A DNA stretch of 56,674 nucleotides from CAZEBW01 sp964510205 (GCA_964510205.1 CAZEBW010000016.1:1-56674), one strand, 5' to 3'; positions 32,160 through 40,302 are shown, counted from the first letter of the stretch. The notes: generated by a model not told the origin, from the sequence alone. Program-made: numbers and translations.

Positions 32160-32255
32160 TTACTTCGTCCTTCTCTGCCAACGGGATTTCTTCAGTCGCT
32201 TCTTGTGCTTATGCTTGGCGATCTTCTTCTTTCGCCATTTCTTGACAGAACCCAT
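32160..32255 (-). CDS. bS22-like (AURKAIP1/COX24 domain) mini ribosomal protein, 31 aa
   Basis: A 31-residue, extremely basic protein: MGSVKKWRKKKIAKHKHKKR then LKKSRWQRRTK. It matches the AURKAIP1/COX24 pattern of small bacterial ribosomal proteins related to mitochondrial mS38 (bS22 in mycobacteria), which bind the decoding region of the 30S subunit. AGGGAGG sits seven bases before the ATG at 32253-32255, and the stop is followed at once by the ribosome binding site of the RmlA-type gene. It is below the size most gene callers accept. Confidence 0.88.
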   Translation of the reverse strand: MGSVKKWRKKKIAKHKHKKRLKKSRWQRRTK

Positions 32256-32283
32256 GTCAACACCTCCCTTCCTAGAGATGAGA

Positions 32284-32408
32284 TCTCCCGGAAAGTCCTT
32301 GGGAATGCTCCCAGCCCCCGTCCCCTGTTAGCGAAGCGGCGGCGTCGCCAGCGAAATCACCTCGCGGAAATCGCCCCGGGGACGGGGCTCAGAGCACTTT
32401 CCGGGAGA
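32284..32408. repeat. Large palindrome at the 3' end of a gene
   Basis: Perfect 13-bp outer arms TCTCCCGGAAAGT (32284-32296) and ACTTTCCGGGAGA (32396-32408), with inner complementary stretches CCCCGTCCCC and GGGGACGGGG. It ends two bases from the stop of the secreted protein gene (32411). It may be a MITE or a structured RNA; on the minus strand it could work as a terminator, although no T-run follows. Confidence 0.7.
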
Positions 32409-32410
32409 GC

Positions 32411-34189
32411 TCAGAGATGATCCTTCAACACCAGCGGCAGATACACGAACCACAGCCGCACCTCCTCCGAGAGTGGGCTACTGTTGCCCGAGCTGTCGTA
32501 GGCGCTGACGGCCATGTACGCCGTCTGCGGCGACGGCTTCTGGGGCAGGCGGAAGCTGGTTACGTTGGTGGCGTTGTAGCTGCTGGTGTAGGCGCCCGGT
32601 TCGGAGCCATAGTACACTTCATAGCCGATGACATCGTCCTCCGCGCTGGCCGGCCAGCTCAGTTCCGCACCACCGCTCCCCAGGCTGACCGAGGGCGCGC
32701 TGGGCGCCGCTGGCGGCGTGGAGTCCTCGACCTGGACCGTGCCCGCGCTGTAGGACACCACGGCCAAGTTCTTGCCGTCATCGCTGCGACCGTAGACGTA
32801 GTAGGTGCCGCTGCCCACCTCGGACGTGTCCCAAACGTAGCTGCCTTCGCCCTCACTTAGGCAGTGGGCAATCAGCCGCCCGTCGCGCCCCGCGCCATCG
32901 CGGTCGTAGTACAGCGAGACGATGGCCTCGTCGTCGGCGTCGTCAGCCGTCCAGTGGATGGTGTAGCTTCCGCTGCCTGCCTCGGAAGTGGAAACGGCCT
33001 CCCCGGACGCGCTGGGGCTGGTGATGCTGATGGTGGGTGGTTGATTCAGGCAGAACAGGGCCAGGTTGGACGCCTCATCATTCCATTGCATGTGGCGTGT
33101 TGCGTGCTGCGCATTGCGTGCTATCGTCTGGCTTGACTCTTCGCAGCGCTCCAGGTTGGTGGTGGCGGATAGGATGCCGGTCGAAGAGACGAAAAAGCGT
33201 GCGGTGACGGTGCCTGGCTCGACCACAGACTCTGGCAGGGACACATCGAGAGCGGTGCCGGCCCAGATGCCGTAGGTTTTCTCTACACACTGGCCTTCGC
33301 TGCAAGTCAGGCAGTACTCGCCAACCTCGCCGTCCGCCGTGACGGTGATGTCGTTAGCGGGGATGCCCGGTAGGTAGGCAGGCCAGCCTTCAGGGGTCAG
33401 CGAATCGGCTTCGATGGTACAGGTCAGCGACGCGCTGCCGGTGAAGCCGTAAACCTCGTCGCCTTCTTCCCACACGTGCAAGAAAGCGCCTCCGTCGCAC
33501 GCCGACGACGTCAGAGTCACCGATCCGGCCAAGCCCCAGCTCTGGTCCAGAGTCATGGCCGCTTGCACGGCGGCGATAGTGTACACCGTCAAGGTCCCCT
33601 CGAAGCCCGTTGCGTAAGGCTCTTGGAGATCTACCCAGAGCGCGCCCTCGCCGGTCACCGCCGGACCATCGCCGGGTATCTGCTGTTTGCTCTCGATGGT
33701 GCCGCTCACTTCAACAGAGGGCTCTGGCTCGAGGATCACCTCCCCCTCCATGCTGGTCAGCAGGAAGCCCGACGCGCCGATGGGGATCCCTTCCTCCCAG
33801 GCGCCGGTGAACTGGACGCACTGGGGTTCCAGTTCCAGCGTGGGAACCAGGCTCACCACGTCCATGACGAACTTGACGTAGATGCCGTCCGTGCCCTGGT
33901 CGGTCTGGATGTTGGGCAGGAAGAACTCGCCCTCTCCCTCCACCCGGCTCCCGTTATCGCAGAGGCAGGCGCTGGTGGGGTAGATGATGAACGTGTCGGT
34001 GATGGCGATGGGTCCCAGCCAATCGGTGGGCACAGGTTGACAGCTTGCGTCCACACAGACATTATCGCAGGGGCTGTCGGCTGTGGCAGCCGCTGTCTGG
34101 CCCACAGCCAACCCTGCTGCAGACGAGACCAGCAGCAGGGCGGTCATTCCGGCTACGAGAAACGTCCGTTGAATCGGTCTTGTTTTCAC
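32411..34189 (-). CDS. Secreted multidomain protein with fibronectin type III-like domain
   Basis: A 592-residue exported protein of unknown role. A signal peptide (MKTRPIQRTFLVAGMTALLL to GLAVG) precedes a beta-rich region with cysteines, an immunoglobulin-like stretch (about 385-480, PPTISITSPSASG) and a fibronectin type III-like domain (about 490-580, PPAAPSAPSVSL). It ends in LWFVYLPLVLKDHL, a hydrophobic tail seen on many secreted Chloroflexota proteins. Around residue 355 the segment ARNAQHATRHMQ is coded by a copy of the GCATTGCGTG repeat (about 33090-33127). The GTG start at 34187-34189 follows GGGAGG. Confidence 0.85.
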   Translation of the reverse strand: MKTRPIQRTFLVAGMTALLLVSSAAGLAVGQTAAATADSPCDNVCVDASCQPVPTDWLGPIAITDTFIIYPTSACLCDNGSRVEGEGEFFLPNIQTDQGTDGIYVKFVMDVVSLVPTLELEPQCVQFTGAWEEGIPIGASGFLLTSMEGEVILEPEPSVEVSGTIESKQQIPGDGPAVTGEGALWVDLQEPYATGFEGTLTVYTIAAVQAAMTLDQSWGLAGSVTLTSSACDGGAFLHVWEEGDEVYGFTGSASLTCTIEADSLTPEGWPAYLPGIPANDITVTADGEVGEYCLTCSEGQCVEKTYGIWAGTALDVSLPESVVEPGTVTARFFVSSTGILSATTNLERCEESSQTIARNAQHATRHMQWNDEASNLALFCLNQPPTISITSPSASGEAVSTSEAGSGSYTIHWTADDADDEAIVSLYYDRDGAGRDGRLIAHCLSEGEGSYVWDTSEVGSGTYYVYGRSDDGKNLAVVSYSAGTVQVEDSTPPAAPSAPSVSLGSGGAELSWPASAEDDVIGYEVYYGSEPGAYTSSYNATNVTSFRLPQKPSPQTAYMAVSAYDSSGNSSPLSEEVRLWFVYLPLVLKDHL

Positions 34190-34248
34190 AAATTCCTCCC
34201 TCTCAGCTTCTGCCGTTTTCAGACCCTTTTGGCATTTGAGAGTGCGTG

Positions 34249-34434
34249 TCAGACCTTAGGAATGTCGAGGTCTTTGCAAATCTTGATGGCAAGTTTGTCT
34301 ACAATCTCTCTATGGCGCGGCACGGAGGTTGTTCTCCTGCAGGCAGGATTCCAGTAGATTGAGTGGCGGGAGCCTTCGCGCAGCAATTCACAGCCGTGCT
34401 GCCTGAGATGTTTCAGCAATGCGCGGCGCTTCAT
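34249..34434 (-). CDS. hicA: HicA toxin
   Basis: A 61-residue mRNA interferase of the HicA family: KRRALLKHLRQHGCELLREGSRHSIYWNP holds the first helix, the strand and the catalytic His (SRHSIY), and VPRHREIVDKLAIKICKDLDI the last helix. The ATG at 34432-34434 overlaps the HicB stop (TAATG), so toxin translation depends on antitoxin translation. The order antitoxin then toxin is the same as in the 30217-30920 pair. Confidence 0.9.
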   Translation of the reverse strand: MKRRALLKHLRQHGCELLREGSRHSIYWNPACRRTTSVPRHREIVDKLAIKICKDLDIPKV

Positions 34435-34655
34435 TACACCGCTACCAATAACTCTTCGCGAACGATTTGCTTGCCCACAGTCTCACGTTGTGCTAACTCC
34501 CGATTGGCTTCGATAATGAGTTGTACAGCCTCTTTCAAGTTCTCACGCGTTTCTTGCAAGGTCTTGCCTTGAGTGTTTGCACCGGGCAACTCCTCGACAT
34601 ACCCAATCCACCACTCACCAACTTGCTCAAATACTGCGGTGAATTTGTTTTCCAT
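34434..34655 (-). CDS. hicB: HicB antitoxin
   Basis: A 73-residue antitoxin with the HicB core: FTAVFEQVGEWWIGYVEELPGANTQGKTLQETRENLKEAVQLII, an inactive RNase H-like fold. It is short and lacks the usual C-terminal DNA-binding domain, so it may not repress its own promoter. GGAGGAG precedes the ATG at 34653-34655. It follows the CpsD-type kinase gene by 30 bases, so it may be carried on the exopolysaccharide transcript. Confidence 0.9.
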   Translation of the reverse strand: MENKFTAVFEQVGEWWIGYVEELPGANTQGKTLQETRENLKEAVQLIIEANRELAQRETVGKQIVREELLVAV

Positions 34656-34685
34656 TCTTCACTCTCCTCCATCAAATCATCAAGC

Positions 34686-35438
34686 TCACTCCTGCTCCGC
34701 ATAATACCGATGCAGGCTGACGTCGAAGGGCACGTTGTTGAGGACGGCTCCGATCAGGCGGGCGTTGACTTTCTCCAGCAGGGCTTTGGCCCGCTGAGCG
34801 TGATCCCTCTTGGTGCCGCCGGCTTTGAAGACCAGCAGCACACCGTCCACTTTGGAGGCCAACACGGCCGCATCGGTCACGGCGATGATGGGGGGAACGT
34901 CGAAGAGGATCATGTCCGCTCGCTCCAACAGGGCGGCGATGATTTCCTCCATGCGGCGCGAGCCCAGCAGCTCCGAAGGGTTGGGCGGCAAGGGACCGCT
35001 GGGAAGCAGCCAGAAGTCGGGGACGCCGATCTCCTGCAGAGGGGGATCCTCCATGGCCTGGTCCTCGACAACCATCGTGGTAAGCCCCGCGCCGTTTGGA
35101 ACGCCGAAGATGGTGTGCTGGGAGGGGCGTCGCAAATCGCAGTCAACCAGGATCACCCGCTTGCCTCCCTGGGCGATGGTGATAGCCAGATTGGCCAGCG
35201 TGGTGGATTTGCCTTCGTCAGGTCCTGGGGAAGTGAGCACCAGGGTTCTAACGGGCTTGTCCAGGCTGGAGAATTCCAGATTGGTGCGCAGCGTGCGAAA
35301 AGCCTCGCTGGCGGGCGAGCGCGGATTGGTCAAAGTGATTAAGCTCTCTTTCTCGGAAGTGGGAACGGCGTTGGAAGTGGGAACGGCGTTGGAAGTGGGA
35401 ACGGCGTTGGAAGTGGGAACGGCGTGGTCAGTTGTCAT
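34686..35438 (-). CDS. CpsD/CapB-family tyrosine kinase (exopolysaccharide)
   Basis: Cytoplasmic BY-kinase of 250 residues that drives polysaccharide chain assembly with a Wzz partner. Walker A SPGPDEGKST (about 69-78), Walker A' VILVDCDLRRP (about 94-104) and Walker B (MILFDVPP) are intact. The C-terminus (HRYYAEQE) has only two adjacent tyrosines in place of the usual Tyr cluster. Residues about 5-28 are four copies of AVPTSN, coded by a 4 x 18-bp array (35353-35424). The Wzz genes at 35460 and 36263 lie upstream in the same orientation. Confidence 0.92.
   Translation of the reverse strand: MTTDHAVPTSNAVPTSNAVPTSNAVPTSEKESLITLTNPRSPASEAFRTLRTNLEFSSLDKPVRTLVLTSPGPDEGKSTTLANLAITIAQGGKRVILVDCDLRRPSQHTIFGVPNGAGLTTMVVEDQAMEDPPLQEIGVPDFWLLPSGPLPPNPSELLGSRRMEEIIAALLERADMILFDVPPIIAVTDAAVLASKVDGVLLVFKAGGTKRDHAQRAKALLEKVNARLIGAVLNNVPFDVSLHRYYAEQE
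35353..35424. repeat. 4 x 18-bp tandem array in the kinase N-terminus
   Basis: Four units of TTGGAAGTGGGAACGGCG, the first beginning TCGG. The unit matches the 18-nt insertion CTTGGAAGTGAAAACGGC (17307-17324, complement) at 15 of 18 positions when rotated by one base, suggesting a common origin. It is translated as AVPTSN repeats. Confidence 0.85.
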
Positions 35439-35459
35439 CGCAAATCTATCCTCCTACAC

Positions 35460-36179
35460 TCATTTGAAACTCTGCAAGAAAGACCAGCGGCTCTTTCGCC
35501 TGGCCTTGACGGGTACGACCTCTTCGGAGCTGATAACGGGTATGGAACCCAGCACGGCGACGCCGACGTGGCGCTCCACGTCCTCGGCGGTGCGCACGAT
35601 GTCCGACTCCAGCCACTCCAAGAAGAAGGCTATCACCACCCCCAGCATTACGCCGAAGATACCCCCGGCCAGGGTGTTTATTTTGGTCTTGGGTTTAGAG
35701 AGGCTGACTCGGGCTTCGTTCCATATATACACATGCACTTGGTCGCGCTTGTCCTGGTGCGTATTCCACTCGTCCTGGTCTTCCTTGAACACCTCGGCGA
35801 AGGTCCGGGCTATGTCGCTGGCTACCTGTGGATCGTGATCGCGAGCATCAATCTGGATGGCAAAGGTCGCTTCGTCGGCGCTGGTGGCGACCTTACCCAG
35901 GAGGGAATCCCTGGTCATGTCCAATCGCAGGCGATCTATGACTTCGTTAGCCGTTTTATCGTTCCTTATGAATTCCCTGTAACTGGGGAGCAACCCCTTG
36001 GCCGCGTTTTGCAGTCCCCAATCGGGCCGGGCCGGCCTGAACTGCAATTTGATGCTGCCTTTGTATTCCGGTGTTTGCATCTTGCTGAAGCCGTAGGCGC
36101 TGGCAGCGGTGATGGCAGCAACTAAGACGATGATCCAGCCCCGTCGCCACAATATCTTAAAATAGTCTTGTATCTCCAC
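35460..36179 (-). CDS. Wzz-type chain length determinant protein 1
   Basis: Polysaccharide co-polymerase of 239 residues, anchored in the inner membrane by a segment near residues 14-32 (WIIVLVAAITAASAYGF) and one near 188-207 (GGIFGVMLGVVIAFFLEWL), with an extracytoplasmic domain between. It controls chain length and activates the CpsD-type kinase. The GTG start at 36177-36179 follows GGAGGAAAGA; the longer frame to 36251 runs back over the promoter at 36223-36251. It precedes the kinase gene by 21 bases. Confidence 0.88.
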   Translation of the reverse strand: MEIQDYFKILWRRGWIIVLVAAITAASAYGFSKMQTPEYKGSIKLQFRPARPDWGLQNAAKGLLPSYREFIRNDKTANEVIDRLRLDMTRDSLLGKVATSADEATFAIQIDARDHDPQVASDIARTFAEVFKEDQDEWNTHQDKRDQVHVYIWNEARVSLSKPKTKINTLAGGIFGVMLGVVIAFFLEWLESDIVRTAEDVERHVGVAVLGSIPVISSEEVVPVKARRKSRWSFLQSFK

Positions 36180-36222
36180 TCTTTCCTCCTCCAAACTCCA
36201 GTCCTCGATAGCGGTCAGTCTA

Positions 36223-36251
36223 ATTGTACCATAGCCGCCGCTTTTGGGCAA
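36223..36251 (-). promoter_or_regulatory. Promoter of wzz1-kinase
   Basis: Minus strand: TTGCCC (36246-36251), 17-bp spacer, TACAAT (36223-36228), with a start point near 36216 and a short leader before the GTG at 36179. It would allow the kinase pair to be expressed independently of the glycosyltransferase. Confidence 0.55.
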
Positions 36252-36262
36252 AACAACTTGCT

Positions 36263-36982
36263 CTAGGAAGACTTCCTCTGCCAGGGAAACCGCCGGCCAC
36301 TGGACAGGGGCGGTATCTCGCCCAGAACGGCTAGTCCCAGCGCTTCCACCTCAGACCGGTCGCGCACGGTGTCGTCCAAGTAGTCCAACAGGAAGGCCAG
36401 GGCCACGCCGGCTACGAGGGCCAAAAACAGGCGGATGGGCAGATCCAATTGCTCTTTCAGGCTGCGAGCGACGGGCAGCACCACGGGCGAGTCAATGAGG
36501 CGGATGTCGGTGTCGGTAGGGCCAAGCTGGCCCAGGAAACCGGCGCTGTGCTCTCGAAGCACGTCAGCCGCGGCGTCGGCGATTTCTGCGAGTTGCGTTG
36601 GGTCGCCCCAGGTGACGCGCAAAGTCAGAATGCGGTGCGTTCTGTCGGCCATCATCGAACCGCGCAAAGCTCCGGTCGAAAGATCAAGGCCACTGCTGGA
36701 CAGATCCTCGCTAACCGCCCGCGCGAAGGCTTCGCTCGCCACGATCTCCGTGAGATCGTCAACGAAGTACTCCGAAGACATCCAGGTGTAGTAATGGTCG
36801 TAGGTGTAGTAATCGTCACTTCGGGGCTGCGGCACCACGGCGACGGTGAAGCGCATGGAGGTTTGATAGAGGGTTGGGCGTTGCGGTGGAAAGGCTAAAC
36901 TAACGACCAGGACGATAGCCACTAAAGCGATGACCATCCAAAGTCGCTTGTAGAAGATCCGCCAATACTGACGAAGTTCCAT
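36263..36982 (-). CDS. Wzz-type chain length determinant protein 2
   Basis: Second Wzz-like co-polymerase, 239 residues: membrane segment about 14-32 (LWMVIALVAIVLVVSLAF), extracytoplasmic region with a Tyr-rich stretch (DDYYTYDHYYTWM), and a second membrane segment about 187-205 (RLFLALVAGVALAFLLDYL). AGGAGG precedes the ATG at 36980-36982. Having two Wzz proteins of equal length side by side suggests either hetero-oligomers or two different polymers. Confidence 0.87.
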   Translation of the reverse strand: MELRQYWRIFYKRLWMVIALVAIVLVVSLAFPPQRPTLYQTSMRFTVAVVPQPRSDDYYTYDHYYTWMSSEYFVDDLTEIVASEAFARAVSEDLSSSGLDLSTGALRGSMMADRTHRILTLRVTWGDPTQLAEIADAAADVLREHSAGFLGQLGPTDTDIRLIDSPVVLPVARSLKEQLDLPIRLFLALVAGVALAFLLDYLDDTVRDRSEVEALGLAVLGEIPPLSSGRRFPWQRKSS

Positions 36983-37057
36983 GATGGCCTCCTGAGAACA
37001 ACGGATCGGCAGGATTTACGGATCAAACGACTTCCAATGAGGAGGAATCCGCAAATC

Positions 37058-38161
37058 CTACACATCAGTGTTCTTATGCTCGGCAATCTTCTCCTCGATA
37101 AACGCGCTCAGCCGCTCCTTGAAAACCCGCTTGTCAAACTGTTCGGCGTGGCGGCGGATGACGGCTGGATCGTAGCCGGTCTCGTCGAAATCTCTGACTG
37201 TTTCGATCAGGGCCTCCGGTGTCTGCTCGTAGAAGAAAGTCCCTGTTACGCCATCTCGCACCGTGTCCAGGGCGCCGCCGGCGGCATAGGCAATGACGGG
37301 TCGCCCCGCCGCCTGGGCTTCCACAGGGGCGATGCCGAAGTCCTCCTGGCCGGGAAAGACGAAAGCGCGGCAGCGGGCCAAGTAGTCGCCAATCGCCTCG
37401 TCGGATACGCGGCCCAGGAATTGGATGTTGGACTCGGCCAAAGCCTGCAAGCTGTCCCGATCTCTTCCGTCCCCAATGACCACTAACGGCAAGCCCAGTT
37501 TGTTGAAAGCCCGCACCGCCAGGTCAATGCGTTTGTAGGGAATGAGGCGGGAGACGATGAGAAAGTAATCGTCGTGCGAGCTGCTTGGAGCGAATCTGTT
37601 TGTGTCTACTGGGGGATAGATGATGGCAGCGTCGCGGCGGTAGGTTTTGGCGATGCGCCGCTGGACGGTGCGAGAGATGGCGACGAAGTGGTCTACCCGA
37701 TTGGCGGCGGCCTGATCCCATAGCCTGAGGTAGTTCAGAAAAGGCGGCAGAGCTAGGCGAGCCAATCTCGGCACCCCCTCGCGCTGGACGTACTCGTGGT
37801 AGTTCCACAGGAAGCGGGTGGGGGTCAGGCAGTAGCAGATGTGCAAAGTATCTGGTGAAGTGATCACGCCGTGGCAGAAGCCGCTCTTGTTGCTGATGAC
37901 CAGGTCATAGCCCGTGAAATCGAAGCTTTCGAAGGCCAGAGGATACAGCGGGAGGAAGGGCTGATGGTATCTCTTGACCAGGGGGAGCTTGTTCATGAAC
38001 GAGGTACGGATGTCCCAAGAGCGGTACTGCCGGGGCATGGCCTGAGGCCAATACATGGAAGTGTACACCGGAGCCTGGGGATACATCTCCACCAGCGTCT
38101 CCAGAACCGCCTCCGCTCCCCCTTTTTGGTTGAGCCAGTCGTGCACAATAGCCACTCTCAA
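37058..38161 (-). CDS. GT4-family glycosyltransferase
   Basis: Cytoplasmic retaining glycosyltransferase of 367 residues with the GT-B fold. The N-terminal HDWLNQKGGAEAVL loop and the C-terminal donor-binding PGQEDFGIAPVEAQAAGRPVIAYAAGG (Glu-x7-Glu type) identify GT4. It starts with TTG at 38159-38161, behind a weak AAGG. It probably adds a sugar to a lipid-linked intermediate of the exopolysaccharide for which the downstream Wzz/kinase genes act. A promoter lies at 38194-38222. Confidence 0.9.
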   Translation of the reverse strand: MRVAIVHDWLNQKGGAEAVLETLVEMYPQAPVYTSMYWPQAMPRQYRSWDIRTSFMNKLPLVKRYHQPFLPLYPLAFESFDFTGYDLVISNKSGFCHGVITSPDTLHICYCLTPTRFLWNYHEYVQREGVPRLARLALPPFLNYLRLWDQAAANRVDHFVAISRTVQRRIAKTYRRDAAIIYPPVDTNRFAPSSSHDDYFLIVSRLIPYKRIDLAVRAFNKLGLPLVVIGDGRDRDSLQALAESNIQFLGRVSDEAIGDYLARCRAFVFPGQEDFGIAPVEAQAAGRPVIAYAAGGALDTVRDGVTGTFFYEQTPEALIETVRDFDETGYDPAVIRRHAEQFDKRVFKERLSAFIEEKIAEHKNTDV

Positions 38162-38193
38162 GTCCGACCTTCCCTGGCGCTCGTCTGCGCATA

Positions 38194-38222
38194 AGTATAC
38201 CAGAAATGAGGGAAATAAACAA
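38194..38222 (-). promoter_or_regulatory. Promoter of the glycosyltransferase operon
   Basis: Minus strand: TTGTTT (38217-38222), 17-bp spacer, TATACT (38194-38199). It starts right after the terminator hairpin at 38226-38251, so the exopolysaccharide genes form a unit separate from the M42 peptidase. Confidence 0.7.
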
Positions 38223-38225
38223 GCA

Positions 38226-38251
38226 AAAGCCAGGGCATTGGCCCTGGCTTT
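38226..38251 (-). terminator. Intrinsic terminator after the M42 peptidase 1 gene
   Basis: Arms AAAGCCAGGGC and GCCCTGGCTTT with a four-base loop, followed on the minus strand by TTTTG. The arms also read as a terminator on the plus strand, but no plus-strand gene precedes it. Confidence 0.75.
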
Positions 38252-38280
38252 GTATGGCGGGTCTCTAGAAGTCTGCAGAC

Positions 38281-38383
38281 AGACCCTAAAGGTTTACCGC
38301 AGGTCTCAAGAACCTTATCGGAGTCTCCTCCGTCCCCCGGAGAATCCAACTGACGATCGCAGGTCACCAAACCTTTAGGGTCT
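38281..38383. repeat. Inverted repeat AGACCCTAAAGGTTT
   Basis: Perfect 15-bp arms at 38281-38295 and 38369-38383 around about 70 bases. It ends three bases from the stop of the M42 peptidase gene (38387). It is related to the hairpin at 10045-10077. Confidence 0.72.
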
Positions 38384-38386
38384 CAC

Positions 38387-39388
38387 TCAACTCAATTCGA
38401 TGGGCCTCGACAGCAAAGCCACCAACAACTTCACAGCGTTCAGCACGTCGTTGCCATCCACCATCTCCGAGGGCGTGTGCACGTAGCGGCAGGGGATGGA
38501 GAGGCAACCCGCCGGCACACCCTCCCGCGAGACCTGGATGGCCCTGGCATCGGTGGTGCCCCCCGTCAAGACTTCCAATTGATAAGGGATTTGGGATGCC
38601 TCGGCGGTTTCGATCAGCAGGTTCTTCACCGCTGGATGGGCCACCATTCCTCCATCTTTGACTTTGACGGCTGGCCCTTCGCCCAAGGAGACCGCCATGG
38701 TGTGCGCTTGCGGGGTATCGCCTGTGCCCGTAACATCTACAGATATGCCCAAGTCGGGATGGATGCCGTAAGCCGAGGTGGTGGCCCCCCGCAATCCCAC
38801 CTCCTCCTGCACGCTGAACACGAAGTAGACGTCGTGGGGTGAGCCCTCAAGATCCCGCATGACCTGGATCAAGACAGCGCAGCCGATGCGATCGTCGAGG
38901 CTCTTAGCCATGAGGCGATCGCCCTGAGCAGCGAAGGGCCGCTGAAAACCGGCGATGTCCCCCACGCCCACCGGCGCCGACTCCTTGTCCGTGGCCCCCA
39001 CGTCCAGGTAGAGCTTGTCCAGGTCGGGCACCTTCTTCTCTTCCTCCGGCTCTCGCTTCTCCAGGCCGAAGGTGCCCACCGTGCCGTCGGCGAAGACGGC
39101 CCGTCCGCCCAACAGGGCCAGAGGACGCACTCCCCCCACGCGGCCAAAGCGCAGAAAGCCCTTCTCGTCCACGTGGGTGACGATGATGCCAATCTCGTCC
39201 ATGTGGGCGGCCAGCATCACCTTCAATCCATCACCGCTGCCGCGTTTGAGGGCGATCAGGTTGCCCATTTTGTCAACCCGCACCTCGTCGGCCAGCTCCT
39301 CGATTTCCTCTTTGATCACCTCCCTGATCTGCTCCTCGCGCCCCGAAGGGCCATAGGTCTCGGTTAGTTTTTTGATCAGCTCTTTCAT
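38387..39388 (-). CDS. M42 family metallopeptidase 1
   Basis: Cytoplasmic aminopeptidase of the M42 (glutamyl aminopeptidase/TET) family, 333 residues, using two metal ions. Ligand motifs: AAHMDEIG (His, Asp), SLDDRIG (bridging Asp), FSVQEEVGLRGA (catalytic Glu and ligand Glu), SVDVTGTGD (Asp) and PCRYVHTP (His). AGGAGG precedes the ATG at 39386-39388. It is the first of three M42 genes in 4 kb; relatives form 12-subunit tetrahedral shells that trim peptides from the proteasome or imported peptides. Confidence 0.92.
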   Translation of the reverse strand: MKELIKKLTETYGPSGREEQIREVIKEEIEELADEVRVDKMGNLIALKRGSGDGLKVMLAAHMDEIGIIVTHVDEKGFLRFGRVGGVRPLALLGGRAVFADGTVGTFGLEKREPEEEKKVPDLDKLYLDVGATDKESAPVGVGDIAGFQRPFAAQGDRLMAKSLDDRIGCAVLIQVMRDLEGSPHDVYFVFSVQEEVGLRGATTSAYGIHPDLGISVDVTGTGDTPQAHTMAVSLGEGPAVKVKDGGMVAHPAVKNLLIETAEASQIPYQLEVLTGGTTDARAIQVSREGVPAGCLSIPCRYVHTPSEMVDGNDVLNAVKLLVALLSRPIELS

Positions 39389-39455
39389 GTGATAATGCCT
39401 CCTGATGGATCTAAAAACGTTGTGATTGCCTGGATACTCTGCATTCCCATAAGGA

Positions 39456-40025
39456 TTACAGATCGTGCAATTTCTGCCAAGGCGACTCGAATCGCTCTAC
39501 TAGCTCTGGATTCTCCAGCACGGCGGCGAATTCGCGCAACCAACGCCGGATATACTGAACGTCCAGCCTATCCCCTTGACGATATACTACACCCTCAATG
39601 TCAGCTAAGTCTTGCGGTCGTCCAGCCACAGCTTTGTGGATGATTAGGTCTTCAGCCGAACATAGACTTACACGCTTACCCGGCTCCACTTGCCACTCCA
39701 CGGCATGTGGTAAGAGCTCATCCTCGTAGCCGGGGAGGGCTAACGAAATGTCCACCTCGCAACCATTGGACGCTCGGATCAATATCATGCGCGCCTGACG
39801 CGCAAAACCCACGGGGTCGGGAACTCGCGAATCGAAATGCTTCACGATCATCTGCACAAAATCGGCGATGTCCTCGGGGGGAATAAGCACGGTTAGGTCA
39901 ACGTCAACGGTCAAACGGGGCTGCCCCCAATATTGAACGGCTAAACCACCAATGATGACATAAGGTATCTCATGAGCTGTCAAGAACTCATGTAATTCCC
40001 AGGCAGCTTCGAGAGGCCGGATCAT
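39456..40025 (-). CDS. Nucleotidyltransferase (AbiEii/DUF6036-like)
   Basis: A 189-residue predicted nucleotidyltransferase with the pattern IIGGLAVQYWGQPRLTVDVDL: the Gly-Gly motif and the two Asp residues (DVD) of the polymerase-beta-like active site. Proteins of this kind are often toxin-like partners in type IV or MNT-type modules. ATG at 40023-40025 overlaps the stop of the 85-aa gene (ATGA), so the two are coupled. The pair interrupts the M42 gene row, as an inserted module would. Its role as toxin is inferred from family and pairing, not shown. Confidence 0.8.
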   Translation of the reverse strand: MIRPLEAAWELHEFLTAHEIPYVIIGGLAVQYWGQPRLTVDVDLTVLIPPEDIADFVQMIVKHFDSRVPDPVGFARQARMILIRASNGCEVDISLALPGYEDELLPHAVEWQVEPGKRVSLCSAEDLIIHKAVAGRPQDLADIEGVVYRQGDRLDVQYIRRWLREFAAVLENPELVERFESPWQKLHDL

Positions 40026-40279
40026 AACCACCCCCCTCGACGCGCCAGTTGTTCAAAGATACGGCGCTGCTCAGTGAGGTGGTCAACCTTCAGGCGATTC
40101 AATGCCCCCCAGACTCCCCCCGCCTCACGACCCGCTTGGCTCCAAAGTGCATACAATTCCTCGAAAATTGCCCTTGATTCCTCCTGCGTCATGTTTGCCA
40201 GCTTCTGTCTACGCTCCGCCTCCAAGAAGTCCCCGGCGGCAGCGTAGGCCTGGATCATCTCGGCCACCTTCTTGTCCAT
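40022..40279 (-). CDS. Hypothetical partner of the nucleotidyltransferase, 85 aa
   Basis: Not recognised by itself. An 85-residue helical, charged, soluble protein (MDKKVAEMIQAYAAAGDFLEAERRQ then TQEESRAIFEELYALW) without known motifs. GAGAGG precedes the ATG at 40277-40279. It is coupled to the nucleotidyltransferase gene by an ATGA overlap, and in such two-gene modules the upstream small protein is commonly the antitoxin, which is the best guess here. Confidence 0.7.
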   Translation of the reverse strand: MDKKVAEMIQAYAAAGDFLEAERRQKLANMTQEESRAIFEELYALWSQAGREAGGVWGALNRLKVDHLTEQRRIFEQLARRGGWL

Positions 40280-40302
40280 ATTTGTATCCTCTCAGTCCCA
40301 AA

